A stretch of DNA of 64,000 nucleotides from Erythrobacter cryptus DSM 12079 (GTDB taxonomy: Bacteria; Pseudomonadota; Alphaproteobacteria; Sphingomonadales; Sphingomonadaceae), in the NCBI RefSeq assembly GCF_000422985.1, contig NZ_KE383966.1, positions 289,829-353,828 on the forward strand, read 5' to 3'. Of the stretch, positions 38,349 through 47,671 are shown one piece after another (the stretch's first letter is position 1; every line of letters begins with the position of its first letter). Under the pieces are notes generated by a model. That model did no database searches, was not told the DNA's origin, and saw only the letters and a program-made list of their open reading frames with translations. The position numbers and the translations under genes were made by a program.

Positions 38349-41252
38349 TCACCCCACTGAGAACACCTTCATGACCTCGTCGCCGAGGTGATTGATGACC
38401 TTCACCGCGATCCGCCCCGACGCCGGCTTCGGGAAGGGGCGCGACGTGTCGCTGTGCAGGCTTTCCCAGGCCTCCTGATCGATTTCGGCCTTCAGCGTCA
38501 TCTTCAATGCCTTGTAGGGATCGTTCGCGCCGAGGAAATAGGCGTGGCGGACGAAGAAGCTTTCCTCGTTGTAGTCGGTGTCGAGCATCCAAAGCGCGAT
38601 ACCGTCGGTGCCTTCGGAGACGACTTCGCCAGTCTGCGGCTTGAAGACGTCGACGCCGAACACCTTCACCCGGATCATGCCGTCGCCCGCATCCTCGATC
38701 TTGATGTCGGGCTCGCCGAAGATGACGAAGAGGTTACCGGCGCTGGTCGATTTCAGGTCCCCGCCCATGTGCAGGTCGGGGTTCATGCGGGCCTTGAGCA
38801 CCGGTACGCGGCCGAGCTTGTCGAACTCAGCCGAATGAGCGTCATAGTTGAAGGCGCAGGCGATCAGAACATCAAATCCGGCATCGCCCGCCTCGCGGGC
38901 CGCAGCTACCAGATCGGGGCGGCTGACGGTACCGAATTCGGGACCGATGAAGATGCCGGCGCGCTTCTGGCGATCGCCCTCCATGAAGGCGCCCTCGGCG
39001 CAGATGAAGCGGCCGGGCCAGCCGGTCAGGCTGGTGAAGGTGATCCGATCTTCCTTGTGCGCCTGCTGGACGCCGGCGGTCTTCAGGTTCTCCAGGATCA
39101 TGTGCGCGAAGTCGGTCACGCTCTCGTCGCGATCCGCCGCCTTGCGCTTGCCCTCGGCGGCCTCCAGCACATCGATCAGCTCGTCGTTCCAGTCCACCGC
39201 CAGCGTCCGGTGGGGCGAGAGGCTTTCAACCGTAAAGGGCCCGGCAACGCGGACCCTGGAATTGTCCACGTAGGGCTTGTCGTAGAGATATTCGAACTCG
39301 GCCTTGGCGGCGATGGATGCATCGATCTCCTTCTGCCGCGCGATCCGCGCCTCCCAGAAGCGGGCGAGCGCGGCCTTGGCGGGTTCGGGCCAGCCCTTGG
39401 GGGCCTCGCGCGGAATCTCCCACTCCATGAAGCCGCCAGCGGGGGCGGGCTCGCCGGAGGGCAGCGTGACCTCGCCCTCCTTCCGGAAGTCGATCGTCTT
39501 GCCGGCGCGGCCACCGGTTTCGACCTTGAAGGGTTCCTGGTGCCCTTTCAGGGCGGCGTTGAGGGCGGCGCGCGCCTCCTCGACGGCGGGCTGCATCCGC
39601 TCCCAGATCACGTCGATCTCGGCATTCTGAGCGATATCCCGCAACATGATGTGCGGCACGCGTTCGTAGACAAAGCCCATGCGGATGTCGCCGCGGGTCG
39701 GGGTGGTCTTCGGAACGGAGCGCGTGATTTCGCCTTCCTTGGCTTGGCCCTCGGGGCTATCGGCCAGCAGATAATAGGGATAGCGCGCGCCCATGAGGCG
39801 CGACCGGGCGAGCGCAATAGCGACACGGCTGGTGTCGATGGTGATCCATCGCCGCCCCCATTGTTCGGCAACATAAGCCGTTGTGCCCGAGCCGCAGGTG
39901 GGATCGAGCACCAGATCGCCGGGGTCGGTGGTCATCAGGATACAGCGTTCGATGACGCGAGAAGCGGTCTGAACAACATACACCTTGCTGTCGCCAAAGC
40001 CGCTTTGTCTCGTATCGTCCCAGATATCATTATACCCTTGAACATCGAAATCTTTAAAAGGCCTAACGAAGCGTAGCGTCTTCCCGATGCCATGAAGCCG
40101 TGAGGACTTTTGAAGTTTTTCCATTCCGACGAGGTTCGTTTTCCATCCACCTTTTCCAGGCTCGAACTTCAACCCGGCGAGAGGGTACTCAAACAAGGTG
40201 GTGCTGCTGGCCGACTGGGACGTCAACGGATTCGCAGCAGCCACACGAACGCTCTCATCTATACTGTCAACGTCCTCCATTTCCGTTCTCGTCAGGGTAC
40301 GAAGTGTTCCATCCGGCTCGAATGCAAAGCGATAATTCGCATCGGCTGATGCCGTCCGTTGGAAGTACAGGCGTCGAAATTTTAAGGATTGAACGTTTCG
40401 AGCGAACCAAAGAACAAAATCTCGAGTGCTATCCAGAGCAGCAGATGCCTTACCGGTCGTAGTTCTGTACACAATCTGGCTGACGAAGTTGTCCTCACCA
40501 AACACTTCATCCATCAGCGCACGCACCCGGTGGACGTTCTCGTCCCCGATCTGCACAAAGATGCTGCCCGATTCGCTCAGCAGATCGCGCGCCACGGTCA
40601 GCCGGTCGCGCAGATAGGTCAGGTATGAATGGATGCCGTCCTTCCAGGTGTCGCGGAAGGCACGGACCTGCTCAGGCTCGCGCGTCACATGGTCCTTGGC
40701 GCCGTCTTTCACGTCGCGGCTGGTGGTGGACCACTGGAAGTTGGAATTGAACTTGATGCCGTAGGGCGGATCGAAATAGATGCACTGCACTTGCCCGCGC
40801 AGGCCCTCGCGCTCGGCTAGTGACGCCATGACCGAGAGCGAGTCGCCCGAGATCATCCGGTTCGACCAGTGCTGGTCGTGCTGATAGAACTCGGTCGCCG
40901 CCTCGGCATCCCGCAGTCCGTTGAAATCGGCGAAGAGGTCGGCCATCGGCGGCGCGGCCTCGTCGGCACGCGTCTTCGATTCCCGCTTCAGGTCGTCGAT
41001 GATGACCTTGGGGTGCACCTTCTCCTGGATGTAGAGTGGCGGGGCGGAGACGATGAGGTCCGACCAGTCCTGCTCGTCCTTGCCGCGCCAGACGAGCTGC
41101 GGATCGAGATCGCGGTTGCGCCGCTCATAGGCGAGCTGGATCGGCGTCTTGTCCGCCTCGCGCATGACGCTCTCAAACTCGGCCGTCGGGATGTTCTTGC
41201 GCGTCGCCGCGTCGTGCTTCAGCGCCTCGACCTCGATCGGTTTCTTCGCCAT
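38349..41252 (-). CDS. Type III-like site-specific DNA methyltransferase (Mod)
   Basis: This 967-residue protein has the catalytic motif DPPYG at 161-165 and the AdoMet-binding motif DPTCGSGTT near 450. This beta-class order with the target-recognition domain between is typical of type III Mod proteins. A long C-terminal region (about 480-967) with strands, TRVKVFGVDVFKPQTGE-type segments and charged helices exceeds usual Mod length and may contact the other subunits. The base composition drops sharply within the recognition domain (about 39.97-40.47 kb). The start ATG shares its A and T with the DUF262 stop (TAATG). Confidence 0.88.
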   Translation of the reverse strand: MAKKPIEVEALKHDAATRKNIPTAEFESVMREADKTPIQLAYERRNRDLDPQLVWRGKDEQDWSDLIVSAPPLYIQEKVHPKVIIDDLKRESKTRADEAAPPMADLFADFNGLRDAEAATEFYQHDQHWSNRMISGDSLSVMASLAEREGLRGQVQCIYFDPPYGIKFNSNFQWSTTSRDVKDGAKDHVTREPEQVRAFRDTWKDGIHSYLTYLRDRLTVARDLLSESGSIFVQIGDENVHRVRALMDEVFGEDNFVSQIVYRTTTGKASAALDSTRDFVLWFARNVQSLKFRRLYFQRTASADANYRFAFEPDGTLRTLTRTEMEDVDSIDESVRVAAANPLTSQSASSTTLFEYPLAGLKFEPGKGGWKTNLVGMEKLQKSSRLHGIGKTLRFVRPFKDFDVQGYNDIWDDTRQSGFGDSKVYVVQTASRVIERCILMTTDPGDLVLDPTCGSGTTAYVAEQWGRRWITIDTSRVAIALARSRLMGARYPYYLLADSPEGQAKEGEITRSVPKTTPTRGDIRMGFVYERVPHIMLRDIAQNAEIDVIWERMQPAVEEARAALNAALKGHQEPFKVETGGRAGKTIDFRKEGEVTLPSGEPAPAGGFMEWEIPREAPKGWPEPAKAALARFWEARIARQKEIDASIAAKAEFEYLYDKPYVDNSRVRVAGPFTVESLSPHRTLAVDWNDELIDVLEAAEGKRKAADRDESVTDFAHMILENLKTAGVQQAHKEDRITFTSLTGWPGRFICAEGAFMEGDRQKRAGIFIGPEFGTVSRPDLVAAAREAGDAGFDVLIACAFNYDAHSAEFDKLGRVPVLKARMNPDLHMGGDLKSTSAGNLFVIFGEPDIKIEDAGDGMIRVKVFGVDVFKPQTGEVVSEGTDGIALWMLDTDYNEESFFVRHAYFLGANDPYKALKMTLKAEIDQEAWESLHSDTSRPFPKPASGRIAVKVINHLGDEVMKVFSVG

Positions 41253-43180
41253 TACGCGGCCTCCTCTGCTTGCGCGTCGGGCAGATCGAAGCCCTCGTCA
41301 TCCTGGGGGATATCCTCGCCTTCCTCAGGCGCCACGCCGGCCTTGATGACCGGGTGGCCGGTCGCCTTGGCGATCATGGCGAGGAGCCGCGCCTCGCGAT
41401 CCGCCATGAACCCTTCGAAATCGTCGGCACGCAGAAGCGCCGGGTCCATCGCGTGACTTGCGAGGTATTCGTCCAGCGCGGCGGGCGCGATGGGCGGCGT
41501 ATCCTTGCCGCCCATCTCCAGCCGGGAGAGATACTCCGAAGGCGCGACCCCGCCGAGGATGCGGTTGGTCTTGTAGCTGAGCGGGGTCTTGTTGACGACG
41601 GTGTCAAAGACCTTCGGCTCGATCTTCTGCTTCTTGCACCAGTCCTGCGGGAAAATGTGGTGGATATCGACATACTCGTCGAAGAACACCGTCTGGCCGT
41701 AGGGCTGGCCCGAACGGAAATCGATCGCGCCCTCGGCCATCAGCAGGGCGTGGATGCCCTTGTAGGCGGCGGAGAGGCGGGTGCGCAGCGTGCGCAGCCG
41801 TTCGGGGCGGAAACGCCCTTCGGTGATGGTGCTGGGCTCGGGCCCGCCATCGAGCCAGGCGGGGACTTCGAGCACGTCCTTGGCGAAGCGGGATTCGATG
41901 GCGGAGCCGTATAGCTCGCCGAAGATGCCGCACCAGAACCAGCGCGCCAGCCGGTCGCGAACCGCGGCATGGTCGAATTTCGGGCCGATGATCGCGAGGA
42001 TCGCGGCGAACGGGACGAGCTGGCCCTGATAGGGCAAGTCGATGACGCGGTAGATGTGGTTCTGGCGGAGGAAGCGGGCAGCCGTCTTGAACCCTTCCTC
42101 GACCGCGCCACGGTGCTTCAGATAGGCCTCCAGCGGCAGGTCCAGCAGCGACTGGCGCGTCGCCCGGACGGCGGAGAGCTCGGACTCCTTGCGGCCCGCG
42201 GCGATTTCGGCCGCGCGCTTCTCGACGCCGTGCAGGAGCGCAATCGCCTGCAGGACATCCGTCGCAGCGACCTTCTCCAGAACACCGAACTTCTGCTCGG
42301 CCGCGCGGCCGTAGAGCTGCAGGCGCGTCTGCAGCCCGGCCTGGCCATCGGCGCCGAGCCAGTCGTCGCGGAGGCGATGCCCGCGGGCGGCGTACATAGC
42401 GGTGACGAGCTCAAAGGCATCGAGCGGCTTGCCGCCGGTGTTCACCTTTTCGAAGACGAGGCAGACCGCCTCGTGCGAGGTGTCGGGGCCCAGCGCGATG
42501 ACCGGCAGCTGGTAAGCCTTGAAGTTCTGGAGGACTTCATCCTTGAACGGCTTGAAGAGCCTGCGCGTCTCGGGATCCTTCTCCAGCCAGTATTCGTTGA
42601 ACCCGTCCTGCCATTCGTCCCAGTCGAACACCTGGTTCAGCGGGAACATGAGATTCTGGTATTCGAGCTCGGGCGTGGAGAGGTCGAGTTCGATCTTCCG
42701 GTCGAAATCCGATTTGATCCGCCGATCTTCCGGCACCGAGACGATGGCGTTCTCGCGATCCTCGGCCGGGTTCATGGCCTTGCGGATGTCGATGTAGAAC
42801 CAGCGCCTCACGAGCTTGAGGCGCGGAGTAACCGTCTGCACCACCTCGCGCCGCAGGCAAGTCTGGTAGAGCGACGTCATGCGCTGCTGGCCATCGAGGA
42901 GGAGCTGGTCCGGCGCGCCAGCGGCTGCGATCGGATCGGCGCCCTGGATCGGGCGCCGCGCGAAGGTATCGGCGGCTCCCGGCTTCACTTCCAGCGTCAT
43001 CAAGGCGCCGACCGGAAAAGCTTGCGAGATCGACGCGATCAGACCCTTGATCCGCTCCTCATCCCAAACCCAGCTGCGCTGAAAGTCGGGAAGCTGGATC
43101 TTCCCGCTTCCGCAATGCCGGAGCAGTTCTTCAAGGCTGACCGGATTGGTCTTGAATGCTGCCTGCTTCCCCAAGGTCAC
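41252..43180 (-). CDS. DUF262/HNH nuclease-like protein (GmrSD-type)
   Basis: The 642-residue protein has an N-terminal DUF262 domain with LPDFQRSWVWDEERIKGLIASI and the NTP-binding motif LLDGQQRMTSLY (about residue 95). The C-terminal part carries an HNH-like site VDIHHIFPQDWCKK...NKTPLSYKTNR near 505-540. DUF262 with DUF1524-type HNH makes up GmrSD-like enzymes that cut modified DNA and related antiphage nucleases. GTG start overlaps the Res stop (GTGA). Its insertion between res and mod is unusual. Confidence 0.83.
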   Translation of the reverse strand: MTLGKQAAFKTNPVSLEELLRHCGSGKIQLPDFQRSWVWDEERIKGLIASISQAFPVGALMTLEVKPGAADTFARRPIQGADPIAAAGAPDQLLLDGQQRMTSLYQTCLRREVVQTVTPRLKLVRRWFYIDIRKAMNPAEDRENAIVSVPEDRRIKSDFDRKIELDLSTPELEYQNLMFPLNQVFDWDEWQDGFNEYWLEKDPETRRLFKPFKDEVLQNFKAYQLPVIALGPDTSHEAVCLVFEKVNTGGKPLDAFELVTAMYAARGHRLRDDWLGADGQAGLQTRLQLYGRAAEQKFGVLEKVAATDVLQAIALLHGVEKRAAEIAAGRKESELSAVRATRQSLLDLPLEAYLKHRGAVEEGFKTAARFLRQNHIYRVIDLPYQGQLVPFAAILAIIGPKFDHAAVRDRLARWFWCGIFGELYGSAIESRFAKDVLEVPAWLDGGPEPSTITEGRFRPERLRTLRTRLSAAYKGIHALLMAEGAIDFRSGQPYGQTVFFDEYVDIHHIFPQDWCKKQKIEPKVFDTVVNKTPLSYKTNRILGGVAPSEYLSRLEMGGKDTPPIAPAALDEYLASHAMDPALLRADDFEGFMADREARLLAMIAKATGHPVIKAGVAPEEGEDIPQDDEGFDLPDAQAEEAA

Positions 43181-46100
43181 ACCTCGTGATCGACGACGGC
43201 TGCGGCAGCGTGTTCACACTGCGCAGCGATCAGTTTGTTGAACTCCGCCTCGATCTCGTAGACGGCGGTGAACTCGGCGAAGGCCCAGCGTCCGTAGCGT
43301 TCGAGGTTGTTGACGCCCGGCACCCAATAGGCGCGCATGGTGTTCGCCTTCTCCTTGGCGTCCTCGCCGCGGAAGCCCTTGATCTCGACGATGAGGTTCA
43401 GCGGGTCTAGATGGCCATCGTCCACCTGGACGATGAAATCCGGGATGTATTTTCGGGGCGTCGAGCCCATCAGGTAGGGCACGTCGAGGCCAAGATTCTG
43501 GTTCTTGACGTAGGCGCGAACCTTGGGGTGCGCCTCTGCCACGCGGCAGAACTCCGCCTCCCAATCGCTGTCGCAGACGACCCAGTTCACGTGGCACTTG
43601 CGCGGGTCGGTCTGCCAGCGCGTTTCCTTCGACGTCGTGAAGTTGACGAAGGCCGTCGAGCCGGTGGGGTTGTAGGCGTCGAGGATCGCTTTGACCGGCC
43701 GGTCGCCGGCGAGCGTTTCGGTGATGGCGGCCTTGATCCGCTCCGCCGCCATGTCGGCGATCTCCTTGTAGATCAGCTGCGCGGGATAGGTGCCGCCCGA
43801 ACACTTGAGATAGCCGCCTTCGAGCCATTGGCGTGTAATGCGCTTGAGCTGCCCGAACAAATGGAGCTTCGGCTCCTCTCCCGGATCGCGATACTTGTTG
43901 TAAAGAAGGTGCCGCGCGAGGTGGAACAGGACGGTCGAGGACCGCATGTCCTCCAGATGCGCGACAGTCAGATCGACGCCTTCGCCGATGATGCCCTGAT
44001 TCTTGGTCACAGACGGACCGACAAGTTCCGGCGTCAGATGGAGGACGTGATCCCGCCCGAAGGCCGCTTCCAGCCGCTCGTCGGGCAGTTCGACGCGATA
44101 GCCCTCGACGCGCGGAAAGACGATCTCCAGCGCGTCGCGGTCCGGTTTGACGGCATGGACCCGCACCGTCTCGCGCGGTTTGGCGGGCGGGGAGACGACC
44201 GGTTTGGCGGCAAAGTCGAACGGAATGCCGAGCACGTCGGCATACTCTACGTTGAACAGCCCTTCCTCGTTGAGGTCATAGGACTGACGACGCAGGCCAC
44301 GACCGACCACCTGCTCGCACAGGAGCTGCGTGCCGAAGGCGCGAACGCCGAGGATATGGGTGACGGTGTTGGCGTCCCATCCCTCCGTCAGCATCGAGAC
44401 CGAGACGACACAACGCACCTGCTCACCCAGCCGCCCCTTCTTGCCGACGGTGTTCATGACCTCACGCAAGAGCGTGGCGTCGTCGATACTGTCGGCGGCG
44501 TGGACGTCGCCGGTGCGCTCGATCATCTCGCGACGGAAGCGTTCGATCTCATCGCCCGCCATCTCGCGGAAGTCCTTGTCGAGGGCTTCACCGGATTCGA
44601 GTTGGGCCGAGTCGATCAGGATCGTGTTCGGACGGGCGATGCGGTTTCCGTAGTCGTCGTAATTGCGGAACAGCGCCAGGCGGCCGTTCTCCAGCGTCGT
44701 GGAGCCGTCGTCGTTCTCGCGATGGAAGCCGGAGACGTACTTGTAGATCAGCTCCGAGGTCGAGGTGTTGTTGCACACCACAATGAAGACCGGCGGCACG
44801 CCGATGCCCTCGTTCTCCCAGAGCTCGAACGTTTTCTGATAGTGGCCATAGAGCGCTTCGAGCGCGGTCAGCAGCTCCGCCGGCAGGCTCAGCGGATCGA
44901 GCGACTTGCCTGCGCTGCGGCCCTTCTTCGGCAGCTTCTTGCCGATGTGCTCCCATAGATTGCGGAACTTCGGCGTGTCGCCGCCTGGAATATTGTCGGC
45001 GACCGGAACGCGCGGCAGCTTCACGATGCCGCATTCGATCGCGTCCATGAGGGAGAAGTCGCTCATGGTCCACGGGAACAGGGTGCCTTCCGCATAACCC
45101 GAGCCGCGCAAAAAGAAGGGCGTGGCCGAGAGGTCGTAGACGAGCGATATCCCAAGCTTACGCTTGACCGCCTCGAGCCCCGAGATCCACATCCGGGCGG
45201 CCTCGTTGTTTGCCTTGGCCTCGTCCTTATCCTCGCCCTTGAGGTCAGCTTCAGTTTCGCCTTCGGCGTCCTTCACCCGCTCGCGATAGCAATGATGCGC
45301 CTCGTCATTCAGAACGACGATGTTCTTTAGCCCCATGAGTTCGGGCATGACTCGCTGAAGCATCTGGCCTTCGGTCTCCAGCGTCTGCAGCGTCTCGCCG
45401 CGCCAGCCTTCCAGGGCGGTGCGGGTGCCCTTGGAGACGGAAATCCGCTCACGCAATTTGAAGGCATGATAGTTGGTGATGACGATCTTCGCCCGGTCGA
45501 CATCGGCAAGCATATCGGGCGGCACGATCTCACGGTGCCGGTAGTAGCTCTCCGGGTCGTTGGGCAACAGAACCCGCAAGCGATCCTTGATGGTGATGCC
45601 CGGCGCGACGACCAGAAAGCCGCGCGAGAACTGCTTGCTGTTCGGATGGCGGACAGCATTCACCGTCTGCCAGGCTATCAGCATCGCCATTACGGTCGTC
45701 TTACCGGCGCCGGTGGCGAGCTTCAGCGCCAGGCGCATGAGCTCCGGATTGGCCTGCGCGTTGCCGCCCTCGATGTGAGCCCAGAATTTCTTCGTCCGTG
45801 CGCCGAGCTTCGGCGCGACCTCAGTGAGCCAGATTGCTGTCTCGACGGCTTCGATCTGGCAGAAGAATGGACGAATACTCTCGAATTTGTGGTGACGCCA
45901 ATGCGTCAGCAGGCGCGCCGTTTCCGGCGTGACCAGCCACTGGTCGGGGTTGGGCAGCCTGCGCCATTCCTCGACGTAGGTGCGGACCTCGTTGATGATC
46001 GGAGTGGGGTTGTACTCCTGCTCCTCCGATGACAGGCCGGTGTCATCGCCAAAGATCATCTGAGCCTGATTGCCGCGTCCCTGGCGGCGCTTCTTCGGCT

Positions 46101-46245
46101 TCGGAACCGGGGTGATGAGGTCGGATCGGCGCCGTGTCTCGATGATCCGATTGGTTGGCTGCCCGTCCTCATCGAGTTCCCAATGTCGGCGCGGATACTC
46201 GTAGGGCGAGTTCAGGATCGGGCGTTCGAAGAATGTCTCGCTCAT
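43177..46245 (-). CDS. Type III-like restriction helicase-nuclease (Res)
   Basis: The 1022-residue protein has an SF2 helicase with Walker A LATGAGKTTVMAML near 175, Walker B VVLNDEAHHCY near 310, motif III LSATPFF near 375 and the C-terminal QVVGRGLRRQSYD arginine motif. A C-terminal PD-(D/E)XK nuclease site follows (YIPDFIV then VEIKGF near 945-970). This architecture translocates on DNA and cleaves. It overlaps the WYL gene stop by four bases, so it is translationally coupled. Confidence 0.88.
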   Translation of the reverse strand: MSETFFERPILNSPYEYPRRHWELDEDGQPTNRIIETRRRSDLITPVPKPKKRRQGRGNQAQMIFGDDTGLSSEEQEYNPTPIINEVRTYVEEWRRLPNPDQWLVTPETARLLTHWRHHKFESIRPFFCQIEAVETAIWLTEVAPKLGARTKKFWAHIEGGNAQANPELMRLALKLATGAGKTTVMAMLIAWQTVNAVRHPNSKQFSRGFLVVAPGITIKDRLRVLLPNDPESYYRHREIVPPDMLADVDRAKIVITNYHAFKLRERISVSKGTRTALEGWRGETLQTLETEGQMLQRVMPELMGLKNIVVLNDEAHHCYRERVKDAEGETEADLKGEDKDEAKANNEAARMWISGLEAVKRKLGISLVYDLSATPFFLRGSGYAEGTLFPWTMSDFSLMDAIECGIVKLPRVPVADNIPGGDTPKFRNLWEHIGKKLPKKGRSAGKSLDPLSLPAELLTALEALYGHYQKTFELWENEGIGVPPVFIVVCNNTSTSELIYKYVSGFHRENDDGSTTLENGRLALFRNYDDYGNRIARPNTILIDSAQLESGEALDKDFREMAGDEIERFRREMIERTGDVHAADSIDDATLLREVMNTVGKKGRLGEQVRCVVSVSMLTEGWDANTVTHILGVRAFGTQLLCEQVVGRGLRRQSYDLNEEGLFNVEYADVLGIPFDFAAKPVVSPPAKPRETVRVHAVKPDRDALEIVFPRVEGYRVELPDERLEAAFGRDHVLHLTPELVGPSVTKNQGIIGEGVDLTVAHLEDMRSSTVLFHLARHLLYNKYRDPGEEPKLHLFGQLKRITRQWLEGGYLKCSGGTYPAQLIYKEIADMAAERIKAAITETLAGDRPVKAILDAYNPTGSTAFVNFTTSKETRWQTDPRKCHVNWVVCDSDWEAEFCRVAEAHPKVRAYVKNQNLGLDVPYLMGSTPRKYIPDFIVQVDDGHLDPLNLIVEIKGFRGEDAKEKANTMRAYWVPGVNNLERYGRWAFAEFTAVYEIEAEFNKLIAAQCEHAAAAVVDHEV

Positions 46246-47129
46246 ACCCGAACCTCTCCATTGTCCTGCCGCGGCAAGCTCGGGCCAGCTGCATCCCTAT
46301 TGAGCAATACGATCTGTTGATCTTGAGGACGGCGCGCGGCCGGATCGGTATCGAGGCCAAGCCTGCGGAGCGCGTAGTAGAGCAACGCCTTTCGAACCCG
46401 GATTTTCGCTCGTCCTCCACGCATCCCGTAATCCAGTGCGATCACCTTCTTCTGGGTATCTGAGAGATCGGGATGGGGTCCGATCTCAAGCACCACTTCG
46501 TCATTCCAATCTTGATCCGCCTCTGATCCCATCTCGCTTGGCTTGGTGCCGCGGGTCTCGATGATCCGCGAAAGCAGGAAGTCCTTGAAGCTTCGGTCGC
46601 TGAGACAGAACGCCCGGGTATGCCAGCGGAACCCGTCGAAGCCGATTGCGTGTGGCGCAATCCAACGCCAGCGCGGCTCCGGCCGCGACAGCGACTGATA
46701 CTTGACCTCGATCGCTTCGGACCGGCGGATCGCAGCGACCACTGCGCGCAGCGTCTTGGCATTAACGCCCCGCACGGGCGTCGGCGCTGCATCGTAGGGG
46801 GGAAACTGTCCGATCCACGCATCGGCGCGATCCAGAATTCCGTCGGCGACTGATCTAAGCTGCGCGAGATAGCGGTTCGCGTCGGGTTTCAGGAACTGTG
46901 GAGCGAACTCTGCACCGCGGACATAGGCGCGAGCGCTCTTGTCGTAGTGGATGTTCTGCGGCGCCATTCCGATATAGCGGTTCAGGTCAGTGGACGCCTG
47001 ATTCACCGACACCCCGAACGCCTCCATCAGATCGCCCCGGTTCACATGCCCCTCCCAAAACAGCCGGAACTCGATGAATTCGAGTCGTTGCTCGACTCCC
47101 CACCGCAGATCGGCCTTCGCTTTCGCCAC
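46242..47129 (-). CDS. WYL-domain transcriptional regulator (BrxR/CapW-like)
   Basis: The 295-residue protein has an N-terminal winged helix (QRLEFIEFRLFWEGHVNRGDLMEAFGVSVNQASTDLNRYI), a central WYL domain (IEVKYQSLSRPEPRWRWIAPHAIGFDGFRWHTRAFCLSD) and a C-terminal extension. BrxR and CapW relatives repress phage-defence operons by binding inverted repeats and respond to a ligand, probably a nucleic acid. It is the first gene of the operon. The GTG start follows GGGAG. A palindrome lies just upstream. Confidence 0.88.
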   Translation of the reverse strand: MAKAKADLRWGVEQRLEFIEFRLFWEGHVNRGDLMEAFGVSVNQASTDLNRYIGMAPQNIHYDKSARAYVRGAEFAPQFLKPDANRYLAQLRSVADGILDRADAWIGQFPPYDAAPTPVRGVNAKTLRAVVAAIRRSEAIEVKYQSLSRPEPRWRWIAPHAIGFDGFRWHTRAFCLSDRSFKDFLLSRIIETRGTKPSEMGSEADQDWNDEVVLEIGPHPDLSDTQKKVIALDYGMRGGRAKIRVRKALLYYALRRLGLDTDPAARRPQDQQIVLLNRDAAGPSLPRQDNGEVRV

Positions 47130-47159
47130 CCTGGACTCCCAATGACATGATCCGTCCGT

Positions 47160-47179
47160 TAACTAGGCATGACTAGTTA
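47160..47179. promoter_or_regulatory. Probable WYL operator
   Basis: TAACTAG-GCATGA-CTAGTTA has perfect 7-base arms with a 6-base spacer, 31 bases upstream of the WYL start codon. It is AT-rich in a GC-rich region. BrxR/CapW proteins bind comparable inverted repeats in their own promoters, so autoregulation is likely. Confidence 0.7.
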
Positions 47180-47266
47180 CTGGGCTCTTCGATCACGCTA
47201 ACGGAGAGATGATCGGCGGGCAATAGAAACTTGACGGGCGCGCGGTTTCGTGGCCGGCGATCGGCG

Positions 47267-47671
47267 TCAGAGGCCCAGCGCAGCTCGCTGTGCCGCCCAC
47301 TCTAGCGGCATGGGCTTCAACAGAGCGTCCATCTGCAAGGCGGCCGGCTGCCTTCCGTCGAGAATCGCCTCGACGATGTCCGGGGCCAGCAGGGTCAGGC
47401 GCAGGACCCGGCACAGGTAGGACTGGTTGATCTTTTCGGCCTCGGCCAGTTCGGTCACCGAGGCGAATCGGCCGCTCTCCATGAGGCGCTTCCAGCGGTG
47501 GGCCCGGGCGATCGCCTTGACCATGGTGTTGTCGACGCGCGGGCGGGGCTGGCCCCAACAGGCCCCCTCGGGCATCACCACCTGCTTGCGCCCGCCACGC
47601 TTCCGGAGGGTCAGAGGCACACGGACCGTCAGCGTGCGCCCGTCATCGGTGGCGGCGTCGCCGGCTCTCAT
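47267..47671 (-). CDS. Small HTH protein of the recombinase module
   Basis: The 134-residue protein has a basic N-terminal strand region (LTVRVPLTLRKRGGRKQVVMP) followed by a helix-turn-helix-like segment (VTELAEAEKINQSYLCRVLRLTLLAPDIVEAILDGRQP). Its ATG overlaps the stop of the serine recombinase (ATGA), and it commonly trails such recombinases in alphaproteobacteria. It likely regulates or assists recombination. This is inference from context. Confidence 0.75.
   Translation of the reverse strand: MRAGDAATDDGRTLTVRVPLTLRKRGGRKQVVMPEGACWGQPRPRVDNTMVKAIARAHRWKRLMESGRFASVTELAEAEKINQSYLCRVLRLTLLAPDIVEAILDGRQPAALQMDALLKPMPLEWAAQRAALGL

Noticed and set aside
43411..44958. Plus-strand open frames over res and mod (also 38388-40076 and 36414-37865)
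   Set aside because: No domains, no ribosome sites; the minus-strand operon is continuous and coupled.
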